From Gracilaria domingensis (Eukaryota > Rhodophyta > Florideophyceae > Gracilariales > Gracilariaceae), in assembly GCA_022539475.1 (NCBI GenBank), contig VCMS01000150.1, positions 62,001 through 126,000 on the forward strand: a DNA stretch of 64,000 nucleotides, in the 5' to 3' direction. Position 1 is the first letter of the stretch; every line of letters starts with the position of its first letter. The translations under genes were made by a program, and so were the position numbers. Shown piece after piece: positions 10,961 through 23,020 of this stretch. Below the pieces are notes generated by a model that ran no database searches, had not been told where the DNA came from, and saw only the letters and a list, made by a program, of their open reading frames with translations.

Positions 10961-13900
10961 CACTGTCTCCTTTATCGTCACCTACGTCCTTCGCAGTGTC
11001 CGTGACAGAGCATCACACTCTGATGGATGTCACTGGTTAGACGTTTGTCGTCTCTAGAGAACCGACATGTAGGACTATAAGTAAAGGAGCCAGACTTGCC
11101 TTGACCTTCTGAGGAAGAAGGCAAGCAGTCACCAGCGACTTTGATCAGTCTCTGGTCCCTTGGCACTCTTTCCGTACAGATCTCTCGACTCTGTTACATC
11201 TCTGATCAGTACGAACGCCTTACAGAATGTGCTTTGCAGAACGGGATACATCGTGCTCCCAAATTCAAATAGACCACAAAAGCTTTTGGATGTTGTTAAC
11301 TTGAAAACCAAACTTGTCGGCATTTATTTGAAAACATTTAAGTTACTGATGTTTTTAGTTTAGGAAGTTCTTCTTACGAGGCCAAGTAAATTTTAGATTA
11401 ATATAAAATCAACGTTTTCAAATCTATGTGCCGTTCTCTGTGACAAACTGGATATTAAAAGCGCCAATTATTATTATTAAAGCATATAATTTCTTTTAAT
11501 GTTACCAGCTCATTTTTCTCGAGATCGCATGTCTTCATCTTTAATATAGGTCTTTTCCAAGCCATGAAGCGGAGAGTTATGTCTCTTCATGTTGCTTTTT
11601 CTGGATATTCCGGGTGGAAATCGCGAAAAGAATCTACTTGGTATTCACTGCAGTTCTGCGAACAGGAATCATGCATCTGTATGCTGAAATAGATATGAAT
11701 GCTAAACTAATGGTGATCAATTGCCTTGATCAATGCTTTCAAGCAACATTGCAAGTGGTCAATATGATATGTGCAAATGCGTAGGTGTATCAATGTGTAG
11801 GACGCGAACATAATGGATACGTATGTAGCCTATGCCTTATGCGTTATTCAGAAAACTCTTTAGAATGTAATATAACACGAGAACACTATTAACAACGACA
11901 AACACCATGTAATACGGAAGATGGAGGAATACAGTTTTGTTGAAACTGATTTGATGTCAGATAGTGATCCGCCGTCCTTCCCTCAGAAGGGGAAGTCAAA
12001 GTTCGTATCTCTTCTTTTTTAGAACGCCTGGAAGGCGGCTTGAAGCGCTATTTGCTAAGAATCTGTAGCCCAAGACCTAATCTGTAACTAAAGAGAGCCT
12101 AATCTAGCTTTTAGGTCACTCGTCTAGCTTGTAGGGTTCGGCGTTACCGTCGCCCCCCTTTGGCTGAAGATGTCCTTATCGAATTTTTACCCAGAGACGA
12201 AGTTATGGTTTCCTTACAGTTCTTCAAAGCAGTACAGAAGCCAAACGGCGTCGTCTTCCGAATTTCCTACGAAGGAAACGAGAAAGAAAACACGTTCGTT
12301 ATGCTTTTTGCGCCCAAGGATAGATTCAAACTCCTGTTCGAAGAAACCTTCGTTTTCGAGCAGAATCTCATACAGTCCTGTATACATAATATACATACAT
12401 ATATTATGTATAAATTTCAACTTCGGTAGAAAGAGTAAAATAAAGTATTACATCGCGCTAAAGTAAAGGCGAAAAGTTCAGAACCGTCTCAAGTAATTTG
12501 ACTTCGTGGGCAAAAAGCATTAATTTCATATTTTAGTATACGGCTCAGTTCGGAACTTCATTTGAAGCATGAAAACGTCTTCCCAGAGGTATATTTCAGA
12601 TTGTCAACAAAAAATGTACTCATTAATAAAGAATCTTATGAAAGTGTTTTGCTTCTCGTTGAGAGCCTACTTGCAAGCTTTGAAACCATAAATTCTAAAG
12701 CTTTCTGCTCAAAAAAAATGTATTGATGTTTTTGATAGCATTCTGTTTATACCGATTGTTTTGCAAACGTTTTGGGAGCTTTGCTCGGTTCCCGTGAGGA
12801 AACGGTGTTCGTCTGCACTATAAATTTCATTTATTGATGATAAATAGATTTATTCAAGGAGCTTCTCCAACGTGAGTAAAATTGCGCCATGTGATACTCT
12901 TGATTTATTTACTAAAGCTTACATATCTTAAACTACGCTTATTGATACGGCCGTGAAAGCACAGTGTGTTGGCGCAACTAACTATCCTTAACAGAACGTC
13001 AGCAAATGATACGGAGATTGTCACAAATCAGCTCAAGTTATTGATCTGTAAGTCGTAAGGTACAGAGAGGTAAACCACGTTTTATATTACCTCTTCAAAA
13101 TATACAAAAGCATGTTCTTTGTGGTATATTCTAAACAATAAAATATAGCGGACAAGCTTATCATTCGGTGCTATAGCATCTCATACTGATGGGAAAGACG
13201 AGAGCATGACGATGGTAAATGTCTTCCTTATGAGCAGTTGCATGAATACAGTGGAAGGCTATATTATAGAAATATTAGCGGAGCTTGGCAGAGGACGTTC
13301 GCGAAAGAGAAATGCTGTTTGATTGGTGATTGTAGATATGTGTGGTGTGTAGACTCTATACTGTATATGGGCGTCGTCGTTGCGCATTGTAGCGATGCTT
13401 GCTGCAACAATCACCTCTCGTAGTCGTCACGGGCGCATGTGCATCATGCGCCGTTGATGACGATGATAGGTGGAGACAGTGATAGCGTAACCGTCACATC
13501 CATTATCAATATGTAACGGTTACGTTGAAACTGCAGTAGCCGGGGTTCGCTGTCATACCTCCAAAAGAAAATACAAAACCAAACTTTGGGCAGGTAATTT
13601 AAGGATTTAAATGCAGCTTTGCAATTCAAACTTTTCGTTATATCTATGTGAAAATCCCGTATTTAATATCGGGTAACCGTATGCGTACCCATCTTTTCAA
13701 ACCAGAGGGTTGGGAGCCTCGAAAGAATGGCCATTTTCACACCGTCTGGAGTAGCTGCCGCAAACGCTGGAGGATACACTTTCTACAATAGACATACAAC
13801 GAAAATAACTATCTGTTGCGTAGTAGGTGTATCTTTTATTTTTCTTTTTACTTTTGACTCCTAGAAATAAGGTGGAATACGGGAATTTACCACCTTACAA

Positions 13901-14350
13901 AAACACAGTCTACAGTAAAAAAAAAACTGTCCACACTGCATTACAACAGTCGTAGCATAATAATTGTAAACAAATAGAAATGCATAGAGATATTGAACAA
14001 GTAGATCTGAAACTGAACAACAGCGTTCGAATTGACTTGTCGTTTCTAACCTAAAGTTGACAATCTTTATGGGTTCAATCGCAGGTCACTGAATAATGTT
14101 TTCTTGATACAACCCAAGGTTTTGCCCAAATGCTGGATCAAATATAGCAGTTTTGAATTACCTTATCTTCGAAAACAGGCTTTGCCCTACAGGGCTGTGC
14201 TGTTGGAAAAGCTTTTAAGTTTTGCACCTACACATTAGTGGTTGCTGATCCGGCCTTGATCTACACTTTCCATGTTCGAAACTTCCAAAAGATGAGGTGT
14301 TGTGTTTTCCTTGAAGCCTTCGAAAATGACTTTTAAGAAATTTATCACTT
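10961..14350. other. Long AT-rich stretch without a gene
   Basis: No convincing ORF, RNA gene or repeat pair. 12381-12393 and 12400-12412 form a perfect 13-bp AT hairpin with a 6-nt loop. An 89-codon ORF at 12160-12429 starts with TTG and has no recognised domain. Confidence 0.5.
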
Positions 14351-14702
14351 CCCCTGTAAAGTATGTTGATGTTCAGCGAATGTTCTAAATGCACATCTAG
14401 CATTCATTTAATGCACATCTAATAGATATCTTGAATATACAGATGATAACCATCTAATATTCTCTATATGTCCTAGAAATAAACGTAAAGGATACTCAAT
14501 GGATGTCTGAAATACATCCGTAGAATATACATCCGATATGCAAATATACGTGGTTTAGGTGTTCCACCTTTTCATGCTTCTAAGAGGTACCTTATAGATG
14601 TCTACTGGAAATCTAAAAGACATATTACTGCACATGAGCTGGACACCCATGAGGCATCTCTTACGCATATCCAAGCAATACCATTATTCGCTCTACTGTC
14701 GA
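14351..14702 (+). mobile_element. ATC-rich TIR element copy 3, left part
   Basis: Starts with CCCCTGTAAAG after TT, resembling the ends of the copies at 17556 and 47488. It is filled with ATC/GAT-containing words such as TGGATGTCTG and ACATCCG. The Ty3 LTR begins at 14703. The missing right end (ATCCGA words, then GTTCACTGGG followed by TT) lies at 26681-26734, directly after the other LTR, so the chromovirus was inserted into this copy. Confidence 0.6.
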
Positions 14703-16132
14703 TGTAAAGTAGTAAACCGCAACAGGAGAAGTTGTTGTACTGTAATGAAAGCAGCTAGTTGGATGAAACTGGTAGGCACCGTAGTAGTAGTGGTCTACGT
14801 GTATGCCGGTAGCAGCTAGTGCTCTGCGGTCGATAAGTCCTACACGTGTGTGGCGAAGCCGGACTAGATACTTACTTTCCCTAGCTCCGCTATGGCTACT
14901 ATGAGCGCAACCTAAAGTCCTTCCTGCTATGTTCTTCCTCTTGTTTCACGTAACACGGATTCTAAGTTGTAGTAGGATCTCAGCTTGTCTACAACTTGCA
15001 AAGGCTGTGCTGCAGCGATATCAGTACCGTTGCACCAGCTTGTAGAGCAAACCCTTCCCAGAGATACCGTTTCGGTAATGGCAATCATAACTTATTGAGA
15101 CGCCCATCGATGGAGAATTCAAGCTTATGAGTAGCACTTTGACGTAGAGCCGGAACCGGAATTTTTACATGTGTACCACAACTTCGTTCTTTGGCTAGAG
15201 TGAATTTTTTCATAATGTTTTGAAATACTCCGTGATGTTTGGTCCGATACTGTCAGGACTGCACAACATGGGAGGTACACATGAGGTGTTTGGATTAATC
15301 TATTACTGAGATATTTTTGATAACCCTCTACAGGGCCGCTAATTCTACTACTTGGGTGATGGCTCACCGCCATCAGCAACCTAGTAAAGGTAACCTGGTG
15401 TGCGGTTCTAACTATTTCGCCTGCTCGACGACTCCAACTCCTCGCGGAGCGAGTTGCTGCAGCATGGTCTAGTTATATCACTGCTCCAACCAGGAGAGAG
15501 CACGCAGTGCATACCAACATTGGTCTTTTTTTTCTTGTGACTCGTGGAGCGCACATATCTTTTCTTACCGACCGGTACTATCTCTCTGCCCCAGTACTTG
15601 GGTTGCTTTCTGTTCTTTCTTTTGTTTTTACTATCGGGTTGGTTTGTTACCGCCTACTATTATTTGTTTGTTCCATCTTTGGATATCTACATCTACTACA
15701 GCTACTATCGCTGGTTACGGCATCCTCACACTACTGTGTCACCTTGCTTGGTTTTCCCGTTCGGGCGTTCCTTCTCAACCCTGTGGTATAGCCTGAAGTC
15801 CTCGTGGATTTACACCCGCACCGGAGGATACGGGGTGCGCTGTCGCTGTGCGGACCTCTCTTGAGAGCGAGGATTCGAACTGCCTCATTGGCTTTTCCCT
15901 TCCTGGGATTGCTCCATACGGCTCTCTTTCTAGGCGCGTGGTCCCTTCTTGGACTGCGCCTGTCTCCGTACTCGGTTTCACCACAGAGTGCCGTGAACTA
16001 CTCCCCACTTTCTACGACCGACTTTTCCGATTCGGCAGCCCATACGGCCTTACACCCACCTCGTGTGCCGCATTCGCACAAAACCGTTTCCGGACATTCA
16101 ATTGAGTAGTCGCTCACGCGCACTATCTCACA
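14703..16132 (+). repeat. 5' LTR of the chromovirus (long form)
   Basis: Begins TGTAAAGTAG and ends CTATCTCACA. Its outer parts match the 3' LTR (26134-26680): 14703-15045 matches 26134-26465, and 15915-16132 matches 26462-26680. Roughly 865 bp in the middle (about 15046-15914) have no partner in the 3' LTR. Either the 5' copy gained an insertion or the 3' copy suffered a deletion. Confidence 0.75.
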
Positions 16133-16134
16133 AC

Positions 16135-16153
16135 TGGTCTCCCGACCTAGAAG
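16135..16153 (+). promoter_or_regulatory. Primer-binding-site-like sequence
   Basis: TGGTCTCCCGACCTAG starts two bases after the LTR end and begins with TGG, as expected for pairing with a tRNA CCA end. The matching tRNA was not identified. Confidence 0.45.
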
Positions 16154-16228
16154 GGTTTCTCGTGGAAGAACAGACCCGTATTCGGCGTCTCGGGAGTAAG
16201 AAGTAGCCTAAAAGCTGCACTACCCCTC

Positions 16229-19052
16229 ATGCCTTCAAAGTTGAAGTCCCCTCGGCTTGACGAGCTGGCTCATCCAAAGTACGTTTCGGCCCGCGAAAGT
16301 ACCCGACGAGCTGAGGCGAACCCACTTGCGCTTTCCCTGCCGCCTCCGCCGTCGAATAATAGCCGCAGTGAGCCGCCTGGACTTATGCCACAACTGGATA
16401 ACCGGGAGTGTTTGCTCCGCCGCACCGGAGAAGCACCTCCCAACACGGATCTTGGAAGAGGACACCCTGGACCAGCACCTCATGTGCAGGCCCGAGGCCC
16501 CGAATCGGCAATATCAGCTATGCCAGACGCACAAACCGTCTCGGATTTTGCCTCCCTCCTTCCCCAGTTAGAGAGGTGGTTGACGGAGGAACTCCCTCAT
16601 CGTGTGCCTGTTCAGGTTGATAGTGTCCTCGAACAACGAGTCCGGTCCAGTATTGAAACGCAGCTCCCTGTAATCGTGGAAACTGTGTCAACCCTTCTTC
16701 GGAATGCTTCGGTTGTAACCGACGCGATGGTTGAAACTGTGGAAAGTGAAGTCGCGAACCAACTCCGCAGGCACCGCCTACTGCGTGCTGGAACATACCC
16801 TCAACCTCAACCGGCAATGGAAGTGGTGCACCAACTTGGTCACCCCGACAGGGCAACTCACGCCGAACCCACGAGGGATGAAGTATTCAATGCGGGCAGC
16901 CTCCCAAGCGATGGGCAGATCGCGGTGGGCACGTCGAACGTCGCTCGAAATCTGAGAACGGAAGGGCTCCTCAATGAAGCAGATACTATTCGAGGCACGT
17001 CGAACCCCTTAACGCTTCGGGTAAACCCGAACTCGATCGGCTTCCTCCATAGTCAAGAACGTGTGCGGGGCATGTCGAACGCCGATCCAGTTCAGACACC
17101 GAATCCGGATGACCTCCTCCGCAGTAAGGAGACTGGGCGGGACACGTCGAACGTCATCCCGGACTGGAAGAAAAAGAAACGTAACAAAAAGAGAAACCGT
17201 AACAGGAGGCGTCGAGGGTCGCGTTACGGTCGTTATAGACATTCTGACTCCGATTCCGAATCGTAGAACTCTGACTCTGACACGAGTCAGTCCAGTGATA
17301 CGGAGGACGAATCTGATGTCTCTCGTATCCGGCGAATCAAACCGAACAATCGGGAGTTCGCCGAGCTCTTAAGCTTTAAGATCTACCGCTTGATGAACCT
17401 TTCCGGAAAGTACAATGCCAGAGTGGCCGGGAATGTCGCGAAGTCCGCTAAGCGGATGGGATTGCAGATTCCCGAGAAGTTCAGTGGGAATGATCCTATC
17501 ACGGTTCTCAAGTTCCTCAGCGCGTTTAAAACCGCATGCAACCAGAACTTCATTTCCCTGTGAGGTAAAGTGATGCGCAATGGATGTCCATCGGATGAAA
17601 AATTCGGACATCTATGGGGCATCAGTTGGATATCTTACGCGCATCCAGAATATCCGAATGATATGCCGTGGTACCCCGTTGGATGAGCCTAGTTGATGCC
17701 CTTTACATGTCCTTTGGATGTGCAGAAACTATTCGGAAGATATTCATATGAAGCACGAAGATATATCTCGTGGATGTCCGGAAATCCGCTTTGCATCATT
17801 TAGACATCACAAAATCCGATTGCCATCTCTTCGTACATCATATGCGTATCCGGCGGTTATCATTTGGATAAAATTCTTGCATCATCTGAGCATCATTTAC
17901 GTATATTATATGGACATCTTAAGGAGATTAAATGGGCATCTTCAGGTTTCGTAATTCTAATATGGGTTGTCCGAGGGATATCATCCGGACATCAATTCAC
18001 CTCTCTGGGTTCATGAGGGAGTCGCCGTCTGGCTCTTTCAGTTTTTCACACCCGGCTCGGCTTTGGAGCTCGTCAAGAACCGTATTTCGGGCGAGTCAGG
18101 AGCCGTGGATTCGGATGAGGATGATGAGCTTCTACGATTCTATCTGGAGGTCGTAAATCATCTCCTGGAGACCTACGCTACCGATGAAGTCATCTCCGAA
18201 GCGTATCATGATATCATTACCTATCGGCAGAGTTCCGGGATGACGGAAAGTAAATTTTCCGACCGCTTGTGGAAGAAAAATCTCCGTTGCGATAATATAT
18301 TCACCGACTCTCGGTTGAAAGCGATGTTCGTGCAAGATTTGCTATCTGCGATCCTGGCTTCGGTACGCAATTGCTCTGCAACTCACGCGAAGATCGGATT
18401 CAGGCAACTGGTACTATTTGAAGAAGGCCTAGGAGATACTCACCGTGGCGGAAAGAAGGCCCACTCCACGATTGAGAAAGACCGTGATGCACTAAAATCT
18501 CGTACACGAGCGCTCCTTACCGAAAAGGACACTAGTACGGAATACGGGACAGTAGCGGACCAGGCTGGAGAGGCACTAGCAGTGTTGCCCTCGGCTAGCG
18601 TCTCCTTCCTGTCGATACCAACTACTAGTACCGCTTCATCTTCCCAAATGGGTCAGAGTACGGTTCCCTCAACACCGTACTCGGCCTACTATACCCCACG
18701 AAAATCCTTTGACCCGAACCGGAACCAAGCATGTCGTCTATACTTGTCAATTACCCGCCCATACAGCGAATGGATGCCTGCCGACATCCAGAACAAGTTG
18801 CTCCAGAAACACGAGCAGAATTACTCCCACCGTGTTGATGAAGGCTATTTCCGCCGTCGGATGCCAATTACTGGAAGCCAGGGAAATCGCCCCAGTAATG
18901 TCGGAAGCCAGGGAAGTCGCACTGTCAGCCGCGCTCCGATCCTCCGAAGTCCTCAACCAGCTGCTAGAGGTCCCCGTCGTTCGGCCTTTATCATGGAAGA
19001 AGACCATGCTCATCCCCATGAGAAGGAGGAAAATGCTCAGCAAAACGAGTAG
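16229..19052 (+). pseudogene. gag: Chromovirus gag, interrupted
   Basis: The first part 16229-17266 (345 codons) starts with ATG about 95 bp after the LTR. It has a Pro-rich N-terminus, about three RGTSN-type repeats (roughly codons 230-310) and a basic KKKKRNKKRNRNRRRR block. TAG at 17264-17266 interrupts a Ser/Asp-rich stretch, and the frame then runs on with a capsid-like segment (RVAGNVAKSAKRMGLQIPE). At 17556-18009 an ATC-rich TIR element is inserted. The capsid continues at about 18003-19052 in another phase (WVHEGVAVWLFQFF...DELLRFYLEVVNHLL) with a Ser/Gly/Arg-rich tail. No canonical CCHC knuckle is visible. Confidence 0.75.
17556..18009 (-). mobile_element. ATC-rich TIR element copy 1 (in gag)
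   Basis: A 454-bp insertion in gag. The termini CCCTGTGAGGTAAAGTGATG and, inverted from the right, CCCAGAGAGGTGAATTGATG agree at 16 of 20 positions. TT flanks both sides. The copy is about 80% similar by eye, in opposite orientation, to 47036-47488. There is no ORF. The interior is a dense run of words such as GGATGTCC, ATCCGAATGAT and GGACATC. Drawn on the minus strand because that orientation reads AG|GTGAAT at one end and CTCACAG|G at the other, like splice sites. Confidence 0.75.
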
Positions 19053-19117
19053 AGACGCCGCGTTCTGTCGCAGATGACAGTCTCAATGAAAGCCTAGCCG
19101 CTGAACGGAAAGCCGCT

Positions 19118-21373
19118 GTGGAAGCAGGACTCCATTATGAAGTGTTGAACAGCGATACCGACACTTCCGAACCGATATTTTTGTTCAGGAGTCAGAACTA
19201 CAAGGTCCAGACCCCCCTCTATCACAAGCCCATGCTAACGAGGATGGCTACCAGTGTCCTGTACATCGGAGCATCATCGAATTTGGTCCATACTCGCGCA
19301 TTATCTCCGGGATGGGAATCTCAGCTCTTACCCATCAGTGCGCTCGGTGTATCGGACGCATCGAACCGATCGACGACTATCCTTGGCATAATAACACTGA
19401 ATATCCGACTCGGTAATTAGAAAGTTCGGGTCCGGTTTCTCGTATCCTCAACCCTGGCAGTGGATTGTACTTTTGGTACATCGTTCATAGATCGTTATGT
19501 GAAAGCGATCTTCTGAGGAACGGAAAGTTTCGTTCTACAACTCACCACCCGTGGCGCTTCTTGATGCCCGAAACGGCTCTCGTGACTGACAGTCATTACC
19601 TGCCCGTATCCCGAGACAAACTGTATCACAGAAGCTTTGTGTGGCCCATGCTGCCGTACTTCCCCTGATGTCCAAACCGTTACATGCGGAATGGTATACC
19701 TACAAAAGAAGTTCAAACCGTACGCCGGAACCTACAGCTGCTCGCAAACGGAATAATAGAAGTCCTCCCAAACCGGCCCTTCTATGTATTGGCGGCAAAT
19801 CTGAGCGACCTTCCCACTCTACTATCAAAGAACACCGTAATCGGCACAGCTCAATCAGAAACGGCAGCTCTTCTCTTCGTCACGAACAAAACCCAACTGA
19901 GACCGACGAGGACGTCAACAACTCTAAGAAGGGGTGTACAACACCCGAGACCGAGCCACCGGAAGAGGACTGGACATCGACAGTACAAATCCGTGAAGAG
20001 TACTAGCCGCAACGGAATAAGATCATTCAGCTGCTTTCCCAGTACGCCGATATGTGGGACGGGCACTTAGGAACAATCTTGACCGCGAAACATCGGATTG
20101 AGCTGAGTCCTGATGCACGTCCAGTGCACCAAGCTCCCTACCGATCTGGTGAGAAGGCTCGAGAATGGGAAAAGGAGCAGGTCACAAAGATGTTGAGGGA
20201 AGGAGTCATTGACCCTCGTCGGCAGAGTGGGCTAGCCCTGTGGTCATCGCCCTGAAAAAGGGTGATTCCTGGCTTTTCTGCATCGATTACAGAAAGCTTA
20301 ACGCCCTTACAGTTCGTGACTCTTACCCGATACCACGTATAGATGAATGCATTGATTCCCTGGGAGACGCGAGAGTGTTCTCTACCCTTGACGCCAACTC
20401 TGGGTATTGGCAGGTGGAAATAGAAAAGCCCGATAGGGACAAAACTACTTTCACCTCCCATTTGGGTCTCTACCGCTTTATTCGGATCCCATTGGGTTTG
20501 AAGAACGCCCCTGCGACGTTTCAAAGAGCTATAGATGTCATCCTGAGTAAGGGTGGCTGGCAATGTGCTATAGTGTATCTCGACGATGTCATAATCTACT
20601 CGAGATCCGTAATGGATCACTACCGACACCTGGCTAAGGTACTTGATCTACTCCGAGAAGCCGGAATAAAACTGAAGTTGAAGAAGTGCTTCTTCTTCCA
20701 GTCAGCAGTTGATTACCTGGGACATTTGATCCGACCAGGGAAGTTTCAAGGTTGCGTCGAAGACTTGTGACGCTGTGACAAAAGCTGAACCGCCACGGGC
20801 ACAGACCGAGCTTCGGACGTTCCTAGGCCTCTGAAATGTCTCCAGACGTTTCGTGCCGAACTTTGCAAGGATTTCCAACCCGCTGAACCGGAAGCTTGAG
20901 AAGAACCAACCTGTCGACCTCGAACCGTTTTCGGAAGAGGATATGGAAGATTTCGAAGAATTGAAGAAGAAGCTCACCTCTCCCCCAATTCTGTCCCTCC
21001 CGAAACCCGGAAAGTCTTACATCCTGGATACGGACGCTTTTGACCGTCAAATCGGAGGTACCCTGCTACAACAGCAAAAGGATGAAAAGGATCACCGCCC
21101 GATCGGATACTGGAGCCGTTCATTGACTGCCCCGGAGAGGAATTACAGTACTTCTCAACGGGAATGCCTGGCCATTGTATGGAGCATGCGTATCCTGAGG
21201 GCATACTTGGAATTGCAACAGTTTATTGTTCGAACGGATCAAAACGCTCTGCGTTCGCTCCTGAATATAACCGATGCTACGGGAAGGCTCGCGAGATGGC
21301 GTCTACGTCTCGCCTAGTTCGACTTCGAGGTGCAATACCAACCCGGTATTAAACATCTCTCTGCCGATGCAGT
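19118..21373 (+). pseudogene. pol: Chromovirus pol: protease, RT, RNase H
   Basis: The protease end is recognisable at about 19430-19500 (LAVDCTFGTSFIDRYVKAIF). The RT connection begins near 20043 (DMWDGHLG) and shifts frame at about 20225-20240. The RT core 20240-20770 has FCIDYRKLNALTVRDSYPIP, LDANSGYWQV, LGLKNAPATFQR and the catalytic YLDDVIIYS (about 20577). After TGA at 20768, RNase H at 20853-21373 shows ILDTDAFDRQIGGTLLQQ, SQRECLAIVWSMRILRAYL and, after one stop, HLSADAVSRM. Several stops and shifts show the polyprotein is dead. Confidence 0.85.
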
Positions 21374-21719
21374 TTCGCGGATGCTGACTGACGGAGAAGA
21401 CGAAACGCCCTTGGAGAATGAAATCCCGTGTCCACCTGTGAATGAGATAGACACCGACACTGAATACGCCGTGGCGGATGTACTCGTGAACGTAGAAATC
21501 ATCGAGAACGCCTTGATCAACTGGCCAACAATCACCGACGACGTGGAACCGTTAGATTTTTTCACAACCATTCCGGAACGACCGGACGTTGCCCCGATAA
21601 CGGTTGAAGAGTTTGTTGCTGCTCAGGCGACGGACCCCTTCTGCAAGGCGAAAGCCGATTCCGTGGGAGACCCTAAGTCTCAGTTTGATTACAACCGTTC
21701 CGGAATACTGTGCTGAATC

Positions 21720-23020
21720 TCACTGATTGACGGAGCAGTCCAGAGAGTCGTACTAAAATCTCTACTGATTAGAGTACTTGAACTCGCTCATTTCCAACGA
21801 TTGGCTGGACACCCCGGAGCGATCAAGATATACTACACCCTACGTCGGGATTTCTAGTCGCCGCTCATGTCGCTGCTCGTCTTTGAGACCGTCTCTAGGT
21901 GTAGACTATGCCGAGCCGTGAGCGGAACGCACTTCAGGAATCAGAAATATTTGAAATTGTTCCGGGCAACCAGTCCGTTCGAGTTCTTGGCAATGGATAT
22001 ACTCGAACCGTTGCCTAAAACCGGACGAGGGAAGAAGTACATACTAGTAATAACGGCCTGATTCACTAAGCTCACTAGGGCGGTACCGCTCTCGGTAAAA
22101 AAATATCTATTTGCATGACTTTCTAATTATATTGTTCTTATTGATACCTCCAGATAACTTTTTACAAATTTTTAGATTATTGTTTACACTATCGGGGTTC
22201 TTTCGTGCGTAAACATTACACCCCCAATTGCACGTGAAAACGCAGATAATCAATCCAGACAAATAAAGGCATACGGTACATACTTTGCCAAGGATTACGA
22301 CACAAAGGCGACTGATATCGCTAGGACCTTTCTCGAGAACTGGGTGTACCCTTACGGGATTCCTACCTTTCTTCTCACCGAAAACGACCCACAGTTCGTG
22401 GCCAAGTATTCCGAGTCGTATTATTAAGCACGCTTTCACGACGGCGTATCGCCCGCAGACGAATGGGCAGGTTGAAAGGTTTAATAAGGTCATAGCAACC
22501 CGTTTGCGGTATTACGTATCCGAGCTCCAAAAGGACTGGGATAAGCTGGTCCTACCGTTGAGGTACTGATACAACCTGCAAGTTCACCGTTCAACCAGAT
22601 TCACACTTTTCGGACTCTCCCTCACGTAGCACCCTCCCGGGATTGTACTCGACGAACCTACGTCAGCCCTTCCGCAAACGGCATCTCTCCACCCGACAAC
22701 GGCAGACACCCGTGGTGTAACACGAGCCCGCATATCGGAACTAATCAAGCTAGCCTACACCAAATTAGGCAAAGCGCAAGAGCGTTACAAAGCCCCCTTT
22801 GATTCCCGGATACGGTACACTCCAACCTTTAGGGAAGGGAATATGGTTTACTTGGACGCTCCGCCTCGGAAGAAGAACTCTACTGAGTACGAGGATATCG
22901 TCAAGAAATTACTACCGGGTCGGAAGGTCCGTACAAGGTTGTTCGTGTTACCGACACCACGGTCACCCTTGACATTGACGGGTTACACGACATTGTTAGT
23001 ATTGACAGAGTGACGGCGGC
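21720..23020 (+). pseudogene. pol: Chromovirus integrase with GPY module
   Basis: The zinc-binding part is at about 21787-21915 (HFQRLAGHPG...SRCRLCRA). Core aspartates are in FLAMDILEPLPK (about 21990) and LLTENDPQF (about 22380), and the glutamate is in QTNGQVERFNK (about 22470). The core is interrupted by an AT-rich 22095-22292 segment. The GPY motif (SEGPYKVVRVTD) is at about 22925, read after a frameshift. Stops and frameshifts are present throughout. Confidence 0.8.
22095..22292 (+). other. AT-rich 198-nt insertion in integrase
   Basis: Between the codons for RAVPLS and those for DYDTKATDIARTFLENW lies a much more AT-rich segment with stops. It begins GTAAAAAAA and ends GCCAAG, and 198 nt keeps the frame, so it has the form of a GT-AG intron. 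A small transposon is equally possible: CGGTA occurs at both junctions. Confidence 0.4.

Noticed and set aside
15850-15890. tRNA-like TTCGAATCC near 15870 (minus strand)
   Set aside because: The loop would be 10 nt with a 4-bp stem, and no cloverleaf forms. It lies inside the LTR.
17558-18000. Calling the gag insertion an intron of gag
   Set aside because: The splice-like ends are on the strand opposite to gag, so sense transcripts lack the acceptor AG. The lengths tried for a clean excision also do not restore the frame.
22107-22493. 128-codon minus-strand ORF in the integrase region
   Set aside because: Opposite strand of the AT-rich insertion and the integrase core, which has clear DDE motifs on the plus strand.
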